Source of the DNA: Acidobacteriota bacterium | GTDB lineage: Bacteria > Acidobacteriota > Thermoanaerobaculia > Gp7-AA8 | DNA length: 64,000 nucleotides | Assembly: GCA_003223645.1 (NCBI GenBank) | Contig: QHVT01000003.1 | Span: 434,001 to 498,000 of the forward strand | Direction of reading: 5' to 3' | Shown: positions 41,096 through 49,797 of the stretch, in pieces | Layout: the number at the start of each line of letters is the position of its first letter | How positions within the stretch are numbered: the stretch's first letter is position 1 | Program-made: the position numbers and the translations under genes | Notes under the pieces: generated by a model | Database searches by the model: none | Told to the model about the DNA's origin: nothing | Seen by the model: the letters and a program-made list of their open reading frames with translations, nothing else

Positions 41096-42477
41096 TGCAA
41101 TTCGGAGGATATCGCATCGACACGGTCCACCGCACGGTAGCGAAGCCGAACGGGAACGTCATCCGGATCGAGCCGAAGGCGTTCGATCTCCTCCTCTATT
41201 TTGCGGAGCACCCCGAGGAGACGCTGAGTCGCGAGCGGCTCATCACCGATGTGTGGGGCGGGAAGTTCGTGACCGATGATGCGGTGATGGTCGCGGTGTA
41301 TGCGCTGCGGCAGGCGTTCGATGATGACTCGCGTTCGCCGAAGTTCATCGAGACGATTCGCGGGCGTGGGTATCGATGGATCGCGAAGGCGTCGCAGGAA
41401 GTCGCGGCGCCGGAGGCGAAGCCGAAGCGCGCGCGCTCGTTTGTATGGGCCGCGCTGATCGCAAGCGGCGTGGCGGCGTTCGTGTGGGCGGTGGTGCGGC
41501 CTCCGGAGCCGATGCCCTCGATACTGCGCACGAACGATCTCGTGCGCGCGCATGCACGCGGGCTTTTTTTCAGCGAACGCAGCACGCAGAAGGATCTCGA
41601 AGAGGCGCGCGTGGAGTTTCGCAAGGCGATTCTCGTCGACAGCCGTTTCGCGGAGCCGCACGCGGCGCTCGCGGAAGCGTGCGTGCGATTGATCGAAGTC
41701 GGATCGCCGGACGCACAGGCTCGCGAAGCGGAAGCGCGCAAAGAATTGGCGACGGCGCTCGATCTCGCGCCGCGCACGGCCATCGCGCAGGCCGCGCTCG
41801 CGTCGGTGCAGTTCGTTCTCGATCGCGACGTCGTGCAGGCCGAGCGCAGCTTTCGTTATGCGATGGATCTCGATCCCTCGCTGCCCGATGTCCATCGCCG
41901 CTATTCGTATCTCCTCGGCGCAAGCGGACGGTTCGCCGAGGCGACGCAGCAGGCGCGGATCGCCTCGGACATGGAACCGACGTCTGTCGTCGCGATGAAC
42001 GATCTCGCATGGACGTATGTGCTCGCCGGCGACGTCGCGAGCGCGGAGCGCGTCTATCGCGAGTCGTTGCGTCTCGATCCGACGAACAGCGGAACGCTGA
42101 TCTCGCTCGGCTATTGCCGCGAGTTGCAGAATGCGCCAATCGAGGCGATGCAGTTTTACCGGCGTGGACTCGAAGTGCGCGGTGTGCCGTCCGACTTGCT
42201 CGCGGAATACGACAAGGCATTCGCGTCCGCGGGATTGCCGGCCGTGTACGCCGCATGGACGGACCGCTTGAAAGCGACGAAAGAGATTCCGCGATTCACG
42301 ATCGCGGCGTACGCGGCCCGCGCCGGACGCGACTCTGAAGCGATGCAACTGCTTCGCGAGTCGGTGCGGCAGCGCGAGCCGTGGAACCTCTGGTTACGCG
42401 TGCATCCCGCGTTCGCGTCGCTGCGCGGTCATCGCGAGTTCGCCGCGCTCGCCGCGTCGTCGTTCCAGACGAGGTGA
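41095..42477 (+). CDS. CadC/ToxR-like membrane regulator: wHTH-TM-TPR
   Basis: This 460-residue protein starts at GTG 41095. It has an OmpR-type winged helix without a receiver: IEPKAFDLLLYFAEHPEETL, VWGGKFVTDDAVMVAVYALR and FIETIRGRGYRWIA. One membrane helix follows at about residues 112-130 (FVWAALIASGVAAFVWAVV). About 320 residues of TPR repeats come after it (AEPHAALAEACVRLIE, DVHRRYSYLLGASGRFAEA, PTNSGTLISLGYCRELQN). The C-terminal TPR region would be periplasmic and may sense a protein partner. The 3' end overlaps the convergent gene by 49 nt. Confidence 0.9.
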   Translation: MQFGGYRIDTVHRTVAKPNGNVIRIEPKAFDLLLYFAEHPEETLSRERLITDVWGGKFVTDDAVMVAVYALRQAFDDDSRSPKFIETIRGRGYRWIAKASQEVAAPEAKPKRARSFVWAALIASGVAAFVWAVVRPPEPMPSILRTNDLVRAHARGLFFSERSTQKDLEEARVEFRKAILVDSRFAEPHAALAEACVRLIEVGSPDAQAREAEARKELATALDLAPRTAIAQAALASVQFVLDRDVVQAERSFRYAMDLDPSLPDVHRRYSYLLGASGRFAEATQQARIASDMEPTSVVAMNDLAWTYVLAGDVASAERVYRESLRLDPTNSGTLISLGYCRELQNAPIEAMQFYRRGLEVRGVPSDLLAEYDKAFASAGLPAVYAAWTDRLKATKEIPRFTIAAYAARAGRDSEAMQLLRESVRQREPWNLWLRVHPAFASLRGHREFAALAASSFQTR

Positions 42478-43688
42478 GTCCCGCCGGCGACGACGATCGT
42501 GCTCGCATCCGTCAGCTCAAGCGCGCTCTTCGGAACGCCGATCATCACGCTGCGATTGTCGTCCGCGATCGCGAGTTGGATGTCCGACGAGATCTTCGTG
42601 AGGCGCGCGCCGCGGCTGCCGGGATCGTCCGTCACGCCGGCGCGTCCGAAATAGCGATCGCCGCTGCGCGTGATCCACGCGGTGACGAGCCTGTCGAAGC
42701 GCGCGGTCGATCCGTTGCCCCACCACTTCATCCCCGTCGCCGGATCGCCGCTGCGGTTCACGACGATGTTGACGCCGAACGACGGCGGCAGCGGATCGTG
42801 AAACGCGACGCGATACCACCACCGATCGCCGTCTTCCGCGCGATCGACCGCAATGACGTCGGGATTCTTTGGCGACTTGCCGTCGCCCACTGCGTCGGTG
42901 AGAAACGGCTTCCACGTTACCGCGGGCGCGGCGACGAAGCAACGCTCGGTCACGTACCCGACGAGATCCTGCCCTTGCGCGAAGTCGGGACGCAACTCCA
43001 TCAGCCGCGCGGCCATCGTCCTCATCGTGTCGGCGCGCGGCTCGTCCTGCGCCATGCGCACGAAGATCTGCCACGCGCGCGCCTGCGCGTCCCACAGTCC
43101 GAAACGGCGTCCCGTCGCCGCGCGATCGGCATCGAGGCGCGCGACGAGATCGTCGAACATCTGCACGCCTTCCGGCGGCGCGGCGCCGAGCGGGTTCGAG
43201 GAGCGGATAACGCCGGCGAAGAACGCGACGCCCGGCGACTTCGCATCCAGCTCGATCGCGTGCGCGAATCGATTCGGCGCGCCCTCGGGGTCTTTCGGCA
43301 CGGCAATGCCCGCGCGCTGCGCGCTGCCGCGCAGCATCGCCGAGATCATCCATCCATCCGCGAACTTCGGATCGATCTCGACCACGCGATCGGCCTGCCG
43401 CACCGCGACGGTCATCAACTTCGCGGCGGCGGGCAGGTCGAGCGATCCCGAGAACAGCTCGAACATCGACGAGACCGCAGCGAGATAACGCGCGTCGCGC
43501 TCGACGGTGCGGTCGCCGGTCTCGGCCGCGATCCGCACGAGCCGCGCCCGGGCGAGCGCGATGCCCTCGACGTCGTTGCGGATGACGGCGTCCTCCATCA
43601 TGTCGCGCGCGAACGACAGCTCGCGATCGGCAGCGCTGACGTTGCAGGAGAGGATGAACAGGAAGAGAAGCAGAGCGAGTTGTTTCAT
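42429..43688 (-). CDS. Secreted TPR-like protein, unknown function
   Basis: This protein of about 419 residues has a signal peptide (MKQLALLLFLFILSCNVSAA; the SCN could be a lipobox variant). TPR-like helices (DMMEDAVIRNDVEGIALAR, VVEIDPKFADGWMISAMLRG) occupy the first half. The second half contains WWYRVAFHDPLPPSFGVNIVV and ISSDIQLAIADDNRSVMIGV, which look like beta-rich strands. No catalytic motif is recognised. ATG 43688 was preferred to 43700 because it starts the signal peptide directly. It is convergent with the wHTH-TPR gene. Confidence 0.75.
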   Translation of the reverse strand: MKQLALLLFLFILSCNVSAADRELSFARDMMEDAVIRNDVEGIALARARLVRIAAETGDRTVERDARYLAAVSSMFELFSGSLDLPAAAKLMTVAVRQADRVVEIDPKFADGWMISAMLRGSAQRAGIAVPKDPEGAPNRFAHAIELDAKSPGVAFFAGVIRSSNPLGAAPPEGVQMFDDLVARLDADRAATGRRFGLWDAQARAWQIFVRMAQDEPRADTMRTMAARLMELRPDFAQGQDLVGYVTERCFVAAPAVTWKPFLTDAVGDGKSPKNPDVIAVDRAEDGDRWWYRVAFHDPLPPSFGVNIVVNRSGDPATGMKWWGNGSTARFDRLVTAWITRSGDRYFGRAGVTDDPGSRGARLTKISSDIQLAIADDNRSVMIGVPKSALELTDASTIVVAGGTHLVWNDDAASAANSR

Positions 43689-43766
43689 GCCGCCCAACAT
43701 GCGTCGCGCGGGCGGCGCTTGGCCTGAGCGCAGGCTGAGCGTTCGCTGAGGAGTGGCTCTTGGCGG

Positions 43767-45605
43767 CTACGTCGACGTGAATTCCATCTCGATCCGATTC
43801 CGCCCGCCCTCTTTCGCGCGATAGAGCAGCGAGTCTGCGGCGGCGAGGGCGGCGGCGGAGTTGTATTCGTCCGCGACGAAAACGCCGAGGCTGATGGTGA
43901 CGCGAAGGACGGGGGCGATGGAGGTGAAGTCGAGGCGCTCGACGGCCGCTCGCAAGCGTTCGGCGACATCCGCGGCTTGCGGGGCGGTCGCGTTGTGGAG
44001 GACGACGAGGAATTCTTCGCCGCCGATGCGTCCCAGTTGATCGAACGCGCGGAGCTCGAGGCGGCACGCGCGTGCGATGCCCTGCAGCACCGTGTCGCCG
44101 GCGGCGTGTCCGTACGTGTCGTTGATCCGCTTGAATCGATCGATGTCGAAGACGATCACCGCCGCGGGACGCGCGTCGCGCCGGGCGGCGTCGAGTGCGA
44201 TCTCGGCGGCGGCGAGGATGTGGCGGCGGTTGGGGAGGCGCGTGAGCTCGTCGGTCATCGCCATCGCGCGCATGCGCCGCGTGTTCGCGACCTGGCGCCA
44301 GAACAAAATTGCCAGCGCCCCCGCGAGCAGTGCGGTGAGCGCGATGACGACGACCTGCAGTTTCTGGCTGCGCTCGCGGAGCGCGTTCTCGCGAAGGAGC
44401 GCGCGGTTTTCTTGATCCTTTTTCTCCGCGTCGAATTCGACGCGCAGGCGCGACGACAACTCGTCACGGCGCGTCTCGGCGAGCTTCTGCTGCAGCGCGC
44501 CGTGGCGTGTCGCAGCGATGTATGCGTTGCGCCAGTCGCCCAGCTTCTCGTACGCGAGCGCGGTCTCGTCCGCATTCTTTTCGAGATAACGGACGTTGTC
44601 GCCCTGCTCGTAATATCGCCGCGCCGCATCCAATTCGCGCAGCGCTTCTTCGAGCCGGCCGAGCCTCCGCAGCGCCATCCCGCGATACTGCCGCGTCATC
44701 GCGACGCCCTCCGCGTCGTGCGCTCCGCTGTAGTACGCGAGCGACGAATCCAACAGCGGCAGTGCCGTGGCCGCCTGTCCCTGTTTCGTCAGCGCGAGGC
44801 CGAGCGAGCGGTTGGTGTCCGCGACGTCCGGCTTTCTGTCGAGCTTCTGATAGATCGCGAGCGCGCGGCGATAGTGGTCCGCCGCCGCGCCGAAGTCGTT
44901 CCTGCGCTCGAACGTGCTGCCGAGGTTGAACAGCGTGTCCGCGACGTCGGCCTGCTCCCCATGTTTCTCGTAGTCGTCGAGCAACTGGCGGTAATACTCG
45001 ATGGCGCGGTCGTATTGCGCGACGTGCGCGTCGGCGTAGACGTTGGCGATCATCGACAGCGCGTCGAGCTGTCCTTTCCGATCGCCGATGCCGCCGCTGA
45101 TGCGATACGCCGACTGCACGTTCGCGAGCGCATCGGCCATCGCGCCACGGTCGTACTGCAGGTAGCCGATGCCGCGCAGCAGATCCGACTCGAGCCTCGC
45201 GTCGTGCGCCTGCCGCGCGAGAGCCAGCGCGCGGACGTACTCCCGTTCCGCATCAGCGCTCTTGCCGTCGAACACCAGCGCAGCCGCACGGCAGCGCGTC
45301 AGTTTCGCGCGCAATGGGACGTTGCCGGCGCGCTCCGCGGCGGCGATGCCGGTCGCGAACGCGCGATACGCGATTGCCGGCTCGTCGGCCCACGCGCATT
45401 CGAGGAGCTGCACGCGCGCGATGAGATTCGGATCGCGCTGCGCCAGCGGGTCGCGCTCGACCGCGTCCAACAGCTCGCGCGATTTCACCTTGTCATTCGC
45501 GCGAATCCGCTCCGCCTCGTCGAGCATCGCCGACAACTGCTGCACGTCCGCCGCGGACACGCGCAATGTGAGGAGGAGACAGGCTGCCAGAACGCGAAGG
45601 TTCAT
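43767..45605 (-). CDS. TPR-sensor diguanylate cyclase
   Basis: This protein of about 612 residues has a signal peptide (MNLRVLAACLLLTLRVSA). A long TPR array follows (LLRGIGYLQYDRGAMADAL, ADTLFNLGSTFERRNDFGAA, RSLGLALTKQGQAATALPLL), then a coiled helix and a membrane helix (VVVIALTALLAGALAILFW). The C-terminal GGDEF domain has DELTRLPNRRHILA, FDIDRFKRINDTYGH and the active GGEEF. It makes c-di-GMP in the cytoplasm, probably in response to a periplasmic ligand bound by the TPRs. ATG 45605 was preferred to a GTG at 45626. Confidence 0.92.
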   Translation of the reverse strand: MNLRVLAACLLLTLRVSAADVQQLSAMLDEAERIRANDKVKSRELLDAVERDPLAQRDPNLIARVQLLECAWADEPAIAYRAFATGIAAAERAGNVPLRAKLTRCRAAALVFDGKSADAEREYVRALALARQAHDARLESDLLRGIGYLQYDRGAMADALANVQSAYRISGGIGDRKGQLDALSMIANVYADAHVAQYDRAIEYYRQLLDDYEKHGEQADVADTLFNLGSTFERRNDFGAAADHYRRALAIYQKLDRKPDVADTNRSLGLALTKQGQAATALPLLDSSLAYYSGAHDAEGVAMTRQYRGMALRRLGRLEEALRELDAARRYYEQGDNVRYLEKNADETALAYEKLGDWRNAYIAATRHGALQQKLAETRRDELSSRLRVEFDAEKKDQENRALLRENALRERSQKLQVVVIALTALLAGALAILFWRQVANTRRMRAMAMTDELTRLPNRRHILAAAEIALDAARRDARPAAVIVFDIDRFKRINDTYGHAAGDTVLQGIARACRLELRAFDQLGRIGGEEFLVVLHNATAPQAADVAERLRAAVERLDFTSIAPVLRVTISLGVFVADEYNSAAALAAADSLLYRAKEGGRNRIEMEFTST

Positions 45606-45648
45606 CGATCGCGAACAGTGTCTCACGCGGCCTCACGGGCGCCTGCGA

Positions 45649-46091
45649 TCAACGGATGTTGTACAAGTACAGCACCGCCGCCCAGCCGCTCGGCAGCGGT
45701 GACGGCGGCTCATCCAATCTCTCGCCGTACTTGATCGTCATGTCGAGAAAGTAGCTGGCGTGGAAGAACGCTTCGAGCAGCGGCCGCGTCTCTGCATCCC
45801 AGCGCGCGTTCATTTCCATCGTGAAGGTCTTTCCAGTTCCATCCGCGACGATGCGCTCGAACTGTGCGTTCAGCGGTACGCCGGGCAAGAGGTCACGCAA
45901 TGCATCGCGAATCGAAAGAGTGAGCTGCTGGATGCCGAAGACCTTGAAGCTTTGATGGTAGAAGCGGTACACCGAGTCTTCCACTCCCCATTCGTGCTGA
46001 CTCGATCGCGAAGTTGTCGCAGAGCTGAAAGACGCTCTTTCAGATTCGTCAGCAGGCGTGTTTCGGTTGCGCGGCGATCGTTAAGGTTCAT
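45649..46091 (-). pseudogene. Small conserved hypothetical gene split by a frameshift
   Basis: The 5' part, from ATG 46091, reads MNLNDRRATETRLLTNLKER and continues to LRQLRDRVSTN. The conserved 3' part lies in a different frame, as EWGVEDSVYRFYHQSFKVFG through to WAAVLYLYNIR*, ending at 45649. The two frames cross near 46000, around a GGGG run (AATGGGGAGTGG). A net one-base deletion would explain it; a sequencing error or a programmed -1 shift are alternatives. The 3' part alone can start at a GTG (45984), giving 111 residues. I recall WGxEDxVYRFYHQSFKV as a conserved motif of uncharacterised proteins. Confidence 0.65.
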
Positions 46092-46250
46092 GATCCTTCC
46101 AGCGTTCAAGATTGTTTCACTATGCGGTGACCACTGGGGGCAGCGGTCAACCCGACCACGTACGATCCGGCAGCAGATCCGGAATCGCGTGAAATAGATG
46201 TGGAATGAACGCCCGGGCCACCTCGGTTGCGATCAAAAGAAGTTCGGCAT

Positions 46251-49100
46251 ATGGCGGGTCATGACGGTCAATCTCGCCTGACACGCGTTTTCGCGCGCGC
46301 GGTGGTTGGCTGCGCGCTTCTCGTGACTCTTGCCGCGCACGCCGATCCCTTTGTCCGTCCCGTGGTTTCCGGCCGCCGGCTCATGGTCAGTGCAGCTCCT
46401 TTCGAGCTGCGCTTCTTCGCCTATTCTCCCGTTCCCATCGGCGAGAATCCCAAGACCGCGGTGAGCACGGCCTACACCGATCCGCGTTTCCTGCGTCGCG
46501 ACGGTCCGCTCATGACCGCCGCGGGGGCAAACGGCATCCGCATTTTCGACGCCATGACGATCAAGTCCGACGGCACGGGCGAGGTTCATACGAACCTCGC
46601 CTTCATCCGTGAAGCTGCGTTGCAGGGCCTCTGGGTCGTCATGGGAACCGGTTTTCCCTGCGACCTCGACTTCGCCAACGCGACGGTCCGCGCAAATGTC
46701 ATTCAGGCGCACGTCAGCCTGGCGGCGCAGTTCGGTGCGGAGCCGAATGTGCTCATGTGGGCGCCGGGCAACGAAATGAATCTGGCCATCGCTGAGAACG
46801 ATCGCGCCGACTGGTACAGCCTTCTCGAAGCGATCGCCTCGGCCGTGAAGACCGCGCAGGGGCCGGGCGGTCCGCTGGTCTGCGGAATCAACGGCGACGT
46901 CAACAATCTCGACGACACCACATGCGCCGGCTTGAATTTCGGGAACGGCGGCGCGACGACCGGCATGACGCTCGCGCCGTCGGTCGACGTCTGGGCGGTC
47001 AATCTTTTTCGCGGCTCATCGCTGGGAACTCTGCGCGAGGAGCTGCTCGCGGCTCCGGCGAAGCCGTATTGGATCGCCGAAATGGGGATCGACAGCTTCA
47101 ATAACAACCTGTCGGTCCAGCAGGAGGCGCCCCAGGCGGCGGTGCTCACGGCTCTCTGGGACCAAATCCGTGTTTTCGATGACGTCCTCTCCGGCGCCGA
47201 CATCGGTTTCTGGAGCGACGAGTGGTGGAAATGCGGCGGCGCCTGTCAGCAGGACAATTGCGGGAATCCTTTCGGCAACGGACCGGACAACTTCATGAAC
47301 GAGGAGCATCTCGGCGTGATGCGGATCGCCGCGGGCGATCCCGGCGAGATCAATCTGGTCGTTCCCAAGCAGGCCTACAACGCTGTCCGCACGGCGTGGG
47401 CAGAAGCCTGTCCCAATGCGCTTGGACCCGAGCCTTTCCTGGCGGACTTCAACGCCGGAACTTCGAACAATTACGCCGGCTTTACCTTCGGGGAACAAAA
47501 CGGATCCGCCATCGCTTCGGCGAACAATGCCGGCGGCGCCTCCGGAGGCGCCAACGACGTTGCCCTGCGCGTCGCACAGGCCTCCGTTCCCGGCTCCACT
47601 CCTTACATCATCGCCGTCCTCACGCTTTTCCCGTCCGTCAATACGAGCTACGACCTCCACTCCTTCGATACGCTTTCCTTCGACATCCGCAAAGGAACGT
47701 CGACATCGTTCGGTTCGTGGCTCGCGCGGTTGGAGGACTCCAGCGACCCTCCCAACGAATTCATGAACACGAGCGTGGCGCTGCCCGCGCTCACGACGTC
47801 GTTCCAGCACGTGCAGATTCCACTGACGAGCTTCACGTCAGGGTCGAAACCGGTGGATCTCAGCCGCTTGACACAAATCGTCTTCGCCGCCGTCCCGCCG
47901 GGATCGCGTCCTGCGAGCTTCGAGATCGATTTCATTCTCGACAACGTCCGCATCTACTCGTCATCCGCCCCGGCATCCTGCAATCGAGCCCCGACGGGCA
48001 TTGCCCTGAGCTCCTCCAGCGTCGCCCAGGGCACGTCGAACGGTACGGTCATCGGCACTTTCTCTACGAGCGATCCCGACGCGGCCAACAGCCACACCTA
48101 CACGATCGTCAACGACCCGTCGAACGGCGGATTCGCATTGTCGGGCCCCGATCTCGTGATTGCCGACACGACCCTCCTGACCGCGGCGCAGTCGCCATAC
48201 AAGCTCACCATCCGATCGGCCGACAACGGCTCGCCGTCCCTCGCGCTGGAGCGGTATATCAATGTCGAAGTCTTCAGTACGTGTGCAGACCTGATCTCGC
48301 CGGTCGGAGCGAACCTGTCGTCGGCCGGCGGCAGCGGCTCGGTTCAAGTCACGGCCGCGGGAGGTTGCGCCTGGACGGCAACGGCGCCGGCCGGCAGCTT
48401 CGTGACCATTACCTCGGGCTCCTCCGGAACCGGAAACGGCATCGTGCAGTATTCCTTCACCGCGAACAGCAGCGGGAAGTTGCGATCCACGACGCTGACG
48501 ATCGCCGGCAAGAGCTTCATCGTGTCCCAGAACGCGAGCGGCGTCACGATGACTCTCGCCGCCGCGGCGTCGTCCTCGCAGGTGGCGCTCTCCTGGAATG
48601 CGGCGGCCGGCGCAACGTCGTATGCCGTCATGCGCAGCGCGAACAACGCTCCTTTTACCAGTGTGACCACGACCGCCAATCTCTTTTATACCGATGCATC
48701 GGTCGCAGCCGGGACCGGTTACCGCTACCAGATCCTGGCGCTCGACGCCTGCCCGCTTTCGCTCGGCTACAGCAATCCCGAATTGGTCGTGCCGTTCTCC
48801 TGGACCGATCCATCGCTGAGTCCCGGGGCCATCGTGAGAGCAAATCACCTGACAGAACTGCGAAACGCAGTCAACGCCGCGCGCGCAGCTCTCGGCTGGG
48901 CCGCGCTCACATTCAACGGGACGATCACTCCGGGGCAAACCGTCCTGCGTAGTCACCTCATCGACATACGTACAGCCCTCGACGCCGTGCGCACAGGGGC
49001 GGGCATGGCCGCGGCTTCATACAACGACCCGACTGTGACGGTGAACGTCACGCCAATTCGCGCAGTGCATATTCTCGATCTCCGAGCCGCGCTTCAATGA
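46251..49100 (+). CDS. Secreted multidomain glycoside-hydrolase-like protein
   Basis: This protein of about 949 residues has a signal peptide (ARAVVGCALLVTLAAHA). A TIM-barrel region (about 20-380) has WAPGNEMNLAI with a likely acid/base Glu, and PYWIAEMGID with a candidate nucleophile Glu, as in clan GH-A enzymes. After that come a carbohydrate-binding-like beta domain (FLADFNAGTSNNYAGFTFGE to FILDNVRIYS), a cadherin-like domain, a BACON-like domain (GCAWTATAPAGSFVTITSGS), and a fibronectin-III-like domain. A C-terminal helical repeat (HLTELRNAVNAAR, HLIDIRTALDAVR, HILDLRAAL) completes it. It probably degrades an external polysaccharide. ATG 46251 was preferred to an upstream TTG. Confidence 0.8.
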   Translation: MAGHDGQSRLTRVFARAVVGCALLVTLAAHADPFVRPVVSGRRLMVSAAPFELRFFAYSPVPIGENPKTAVSTAYTDPRFLRRDGPLMTAAGANGIRIFDAMTIKSDGTGEVHTNLAFIREAALQGLWVVMGTGFPCDLDFANATVRANVIQAHVSLAAQFGAEPNVLMWAPGNEMNLAIAENDRADWYSLLEAIASAVKTAQGPGGPLVCGINGDVNNLDDTTCAGLNFGNGGATTGMTLAPSVDVWAVNLFRGSSLGTLREELLAAPAKPYWIAEMGIDSFNNNLSVQQEAPQAAVLTALWDQIRVFDDVLSGADIGFWSDEWWKCGGACQQDNCGNPFGNGPDNFMNEEHLGVMRIAAGDPGEINLVVPKQAYNAVRTAWAEACPNALGPEPFLADFNAGTSNNYAGFTFGEQNGSAIASANNAGGASGGANDVALRVAQASVPGSTPYIIAVLTLFPSVNTSYDLHSFDTLSFDIRKGTSTSFGSWLARLEDSSDPPNEFMNTSVALPALTTSFQHVQIPLTSFTSGSKPVDLSRLTQIVFAAVPPGSRPASFEIDFILDNVRIYSSSAPASCNRAPTGIALSSSSVAQGTSNGTVIGTFSTSDPDAANSHTYTIVNDPSNGGFALSGPDLVIADTTLLTAAQSPYKLTIRSADNGSPSLALERYINVEVFSTCADLISPVGANLSSAGGSGSVQVTAAGGCAWTATAPAGSFVTITSGSSGTGNGIVQYSFTANSSGKLRSTTLTIAGKSFIVSQNASGVTMTLAAAASSSQVALSWNAAAGATSYAVMRSANNAPFTSVTTTANLFYTDASVAAGTGYRYQILALDACPLSLGYSNPELVVPFSWTDPSLSPGAIVRANHLTELRNAVNAARAALGWAALTFNGTITPGQTVLRSHLIDIRTALDAVRTGAGMAAASYNDPTVTVNVTPIRAVHILDLRAALQ

Positions 49101-49141
49101 ACCGGCGAACCTGCTCCGCGGAGCAGGGGGGTGAGACCACT

Positions 49142-49429
49142 AGGAAACCTCTGAACAAGTCGTCATCCTGAGCCGGCGAAGCGCGGCGAAGGATCTCAAA
49201 ATGCGAAACGCTTGCAATTTCGAGATCCTCCGCCGTCTATGCGACTCAGGATGACGTGCATCAGATGTTGTTCAGCGCTTCCCTAAGGAACCTCTGCACA
49301 AGTGTCATCCTGAGCCGCGAAGACGGCGAAGGATCTCCCGCCGACGGAGCGCTGGTCGTGCTTCGGCCGGGGATTCCTCGCCGTCTTCGCGGCTCGGAAT
49401 GACACGACACAATTGTGCAACGCTTCCCT
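49142..49429. repeat. Two tandem palindromic elements, GTCATCCTGAGC family
   Basis: Copy one (49142-49284) and copy two (49286-49429) each have outer arms AGGAAACCTCTGAACAAG or AGGAACCTCTGCACAAG and TTGTTCAGCGCTTCCCT or TTGTGCAACGCTTCCCT, with inner GTCATCCTGAGC/CAGGATGAC arms. They sit head to tail after the glycoside-hydrolase gene and differ in the central loop. Confidence 0.9.
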
Positions 49430-49439
49430 GACGTGTGAA

Positions 49440-49797
49440 AAATTTTGAGTCGCGAATCAAACTTTGACTGGTCGGGTCAACGTTTTGATTGACGCGACAA
49501 GACCTTTGCCTCGCGAGACAAGACCTTTGCCTCGCGAGACAAAACCTTTGCCTCGCGAAGCAAGTTTTTGATGCGCGCGGGCAGAATCATTGCCTGGCGA
49601 GTCGAAGTTTTTGCCTCGTGAGGAACATCCTGAGCTTCACACGGCAAATTTGAATACGCGAGGGGTCAAAACTTTGACTCGCGAGGGCAAACAGTTTTGT
49701 CTCGCGAGTCAAAGGTTTTGTCTCGCGAGGCAAACCCAATTGCTCGCGAGTCAACCACGTTGTCTCGCCAATCAACCGTTTGCCTCGCGCGGCGGCG
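49440..49797. repeat. Second 21-nt repeat array (CCTCGCGAGACAAGACCTTTG type)
   Basis: Three regular 21-nt units (GACAAGACCTTTGCCTCGCGA) at about 49496-49560 are followed by degenerate copies with the CTCGCGAG core up to the DUF885 stop codon. No convincing gene lies in this stretch; the frames give heptapeptide repeats only. The core and period match the array at 11478-11645. Confidence 0.8.

Noticed and set aside
45870-46109. Independent 79-residue gene
   Set aside because: Its first half is the true N-terminus of the frameshifted gene; its second half is out-of-frame sequence of the conserved part.
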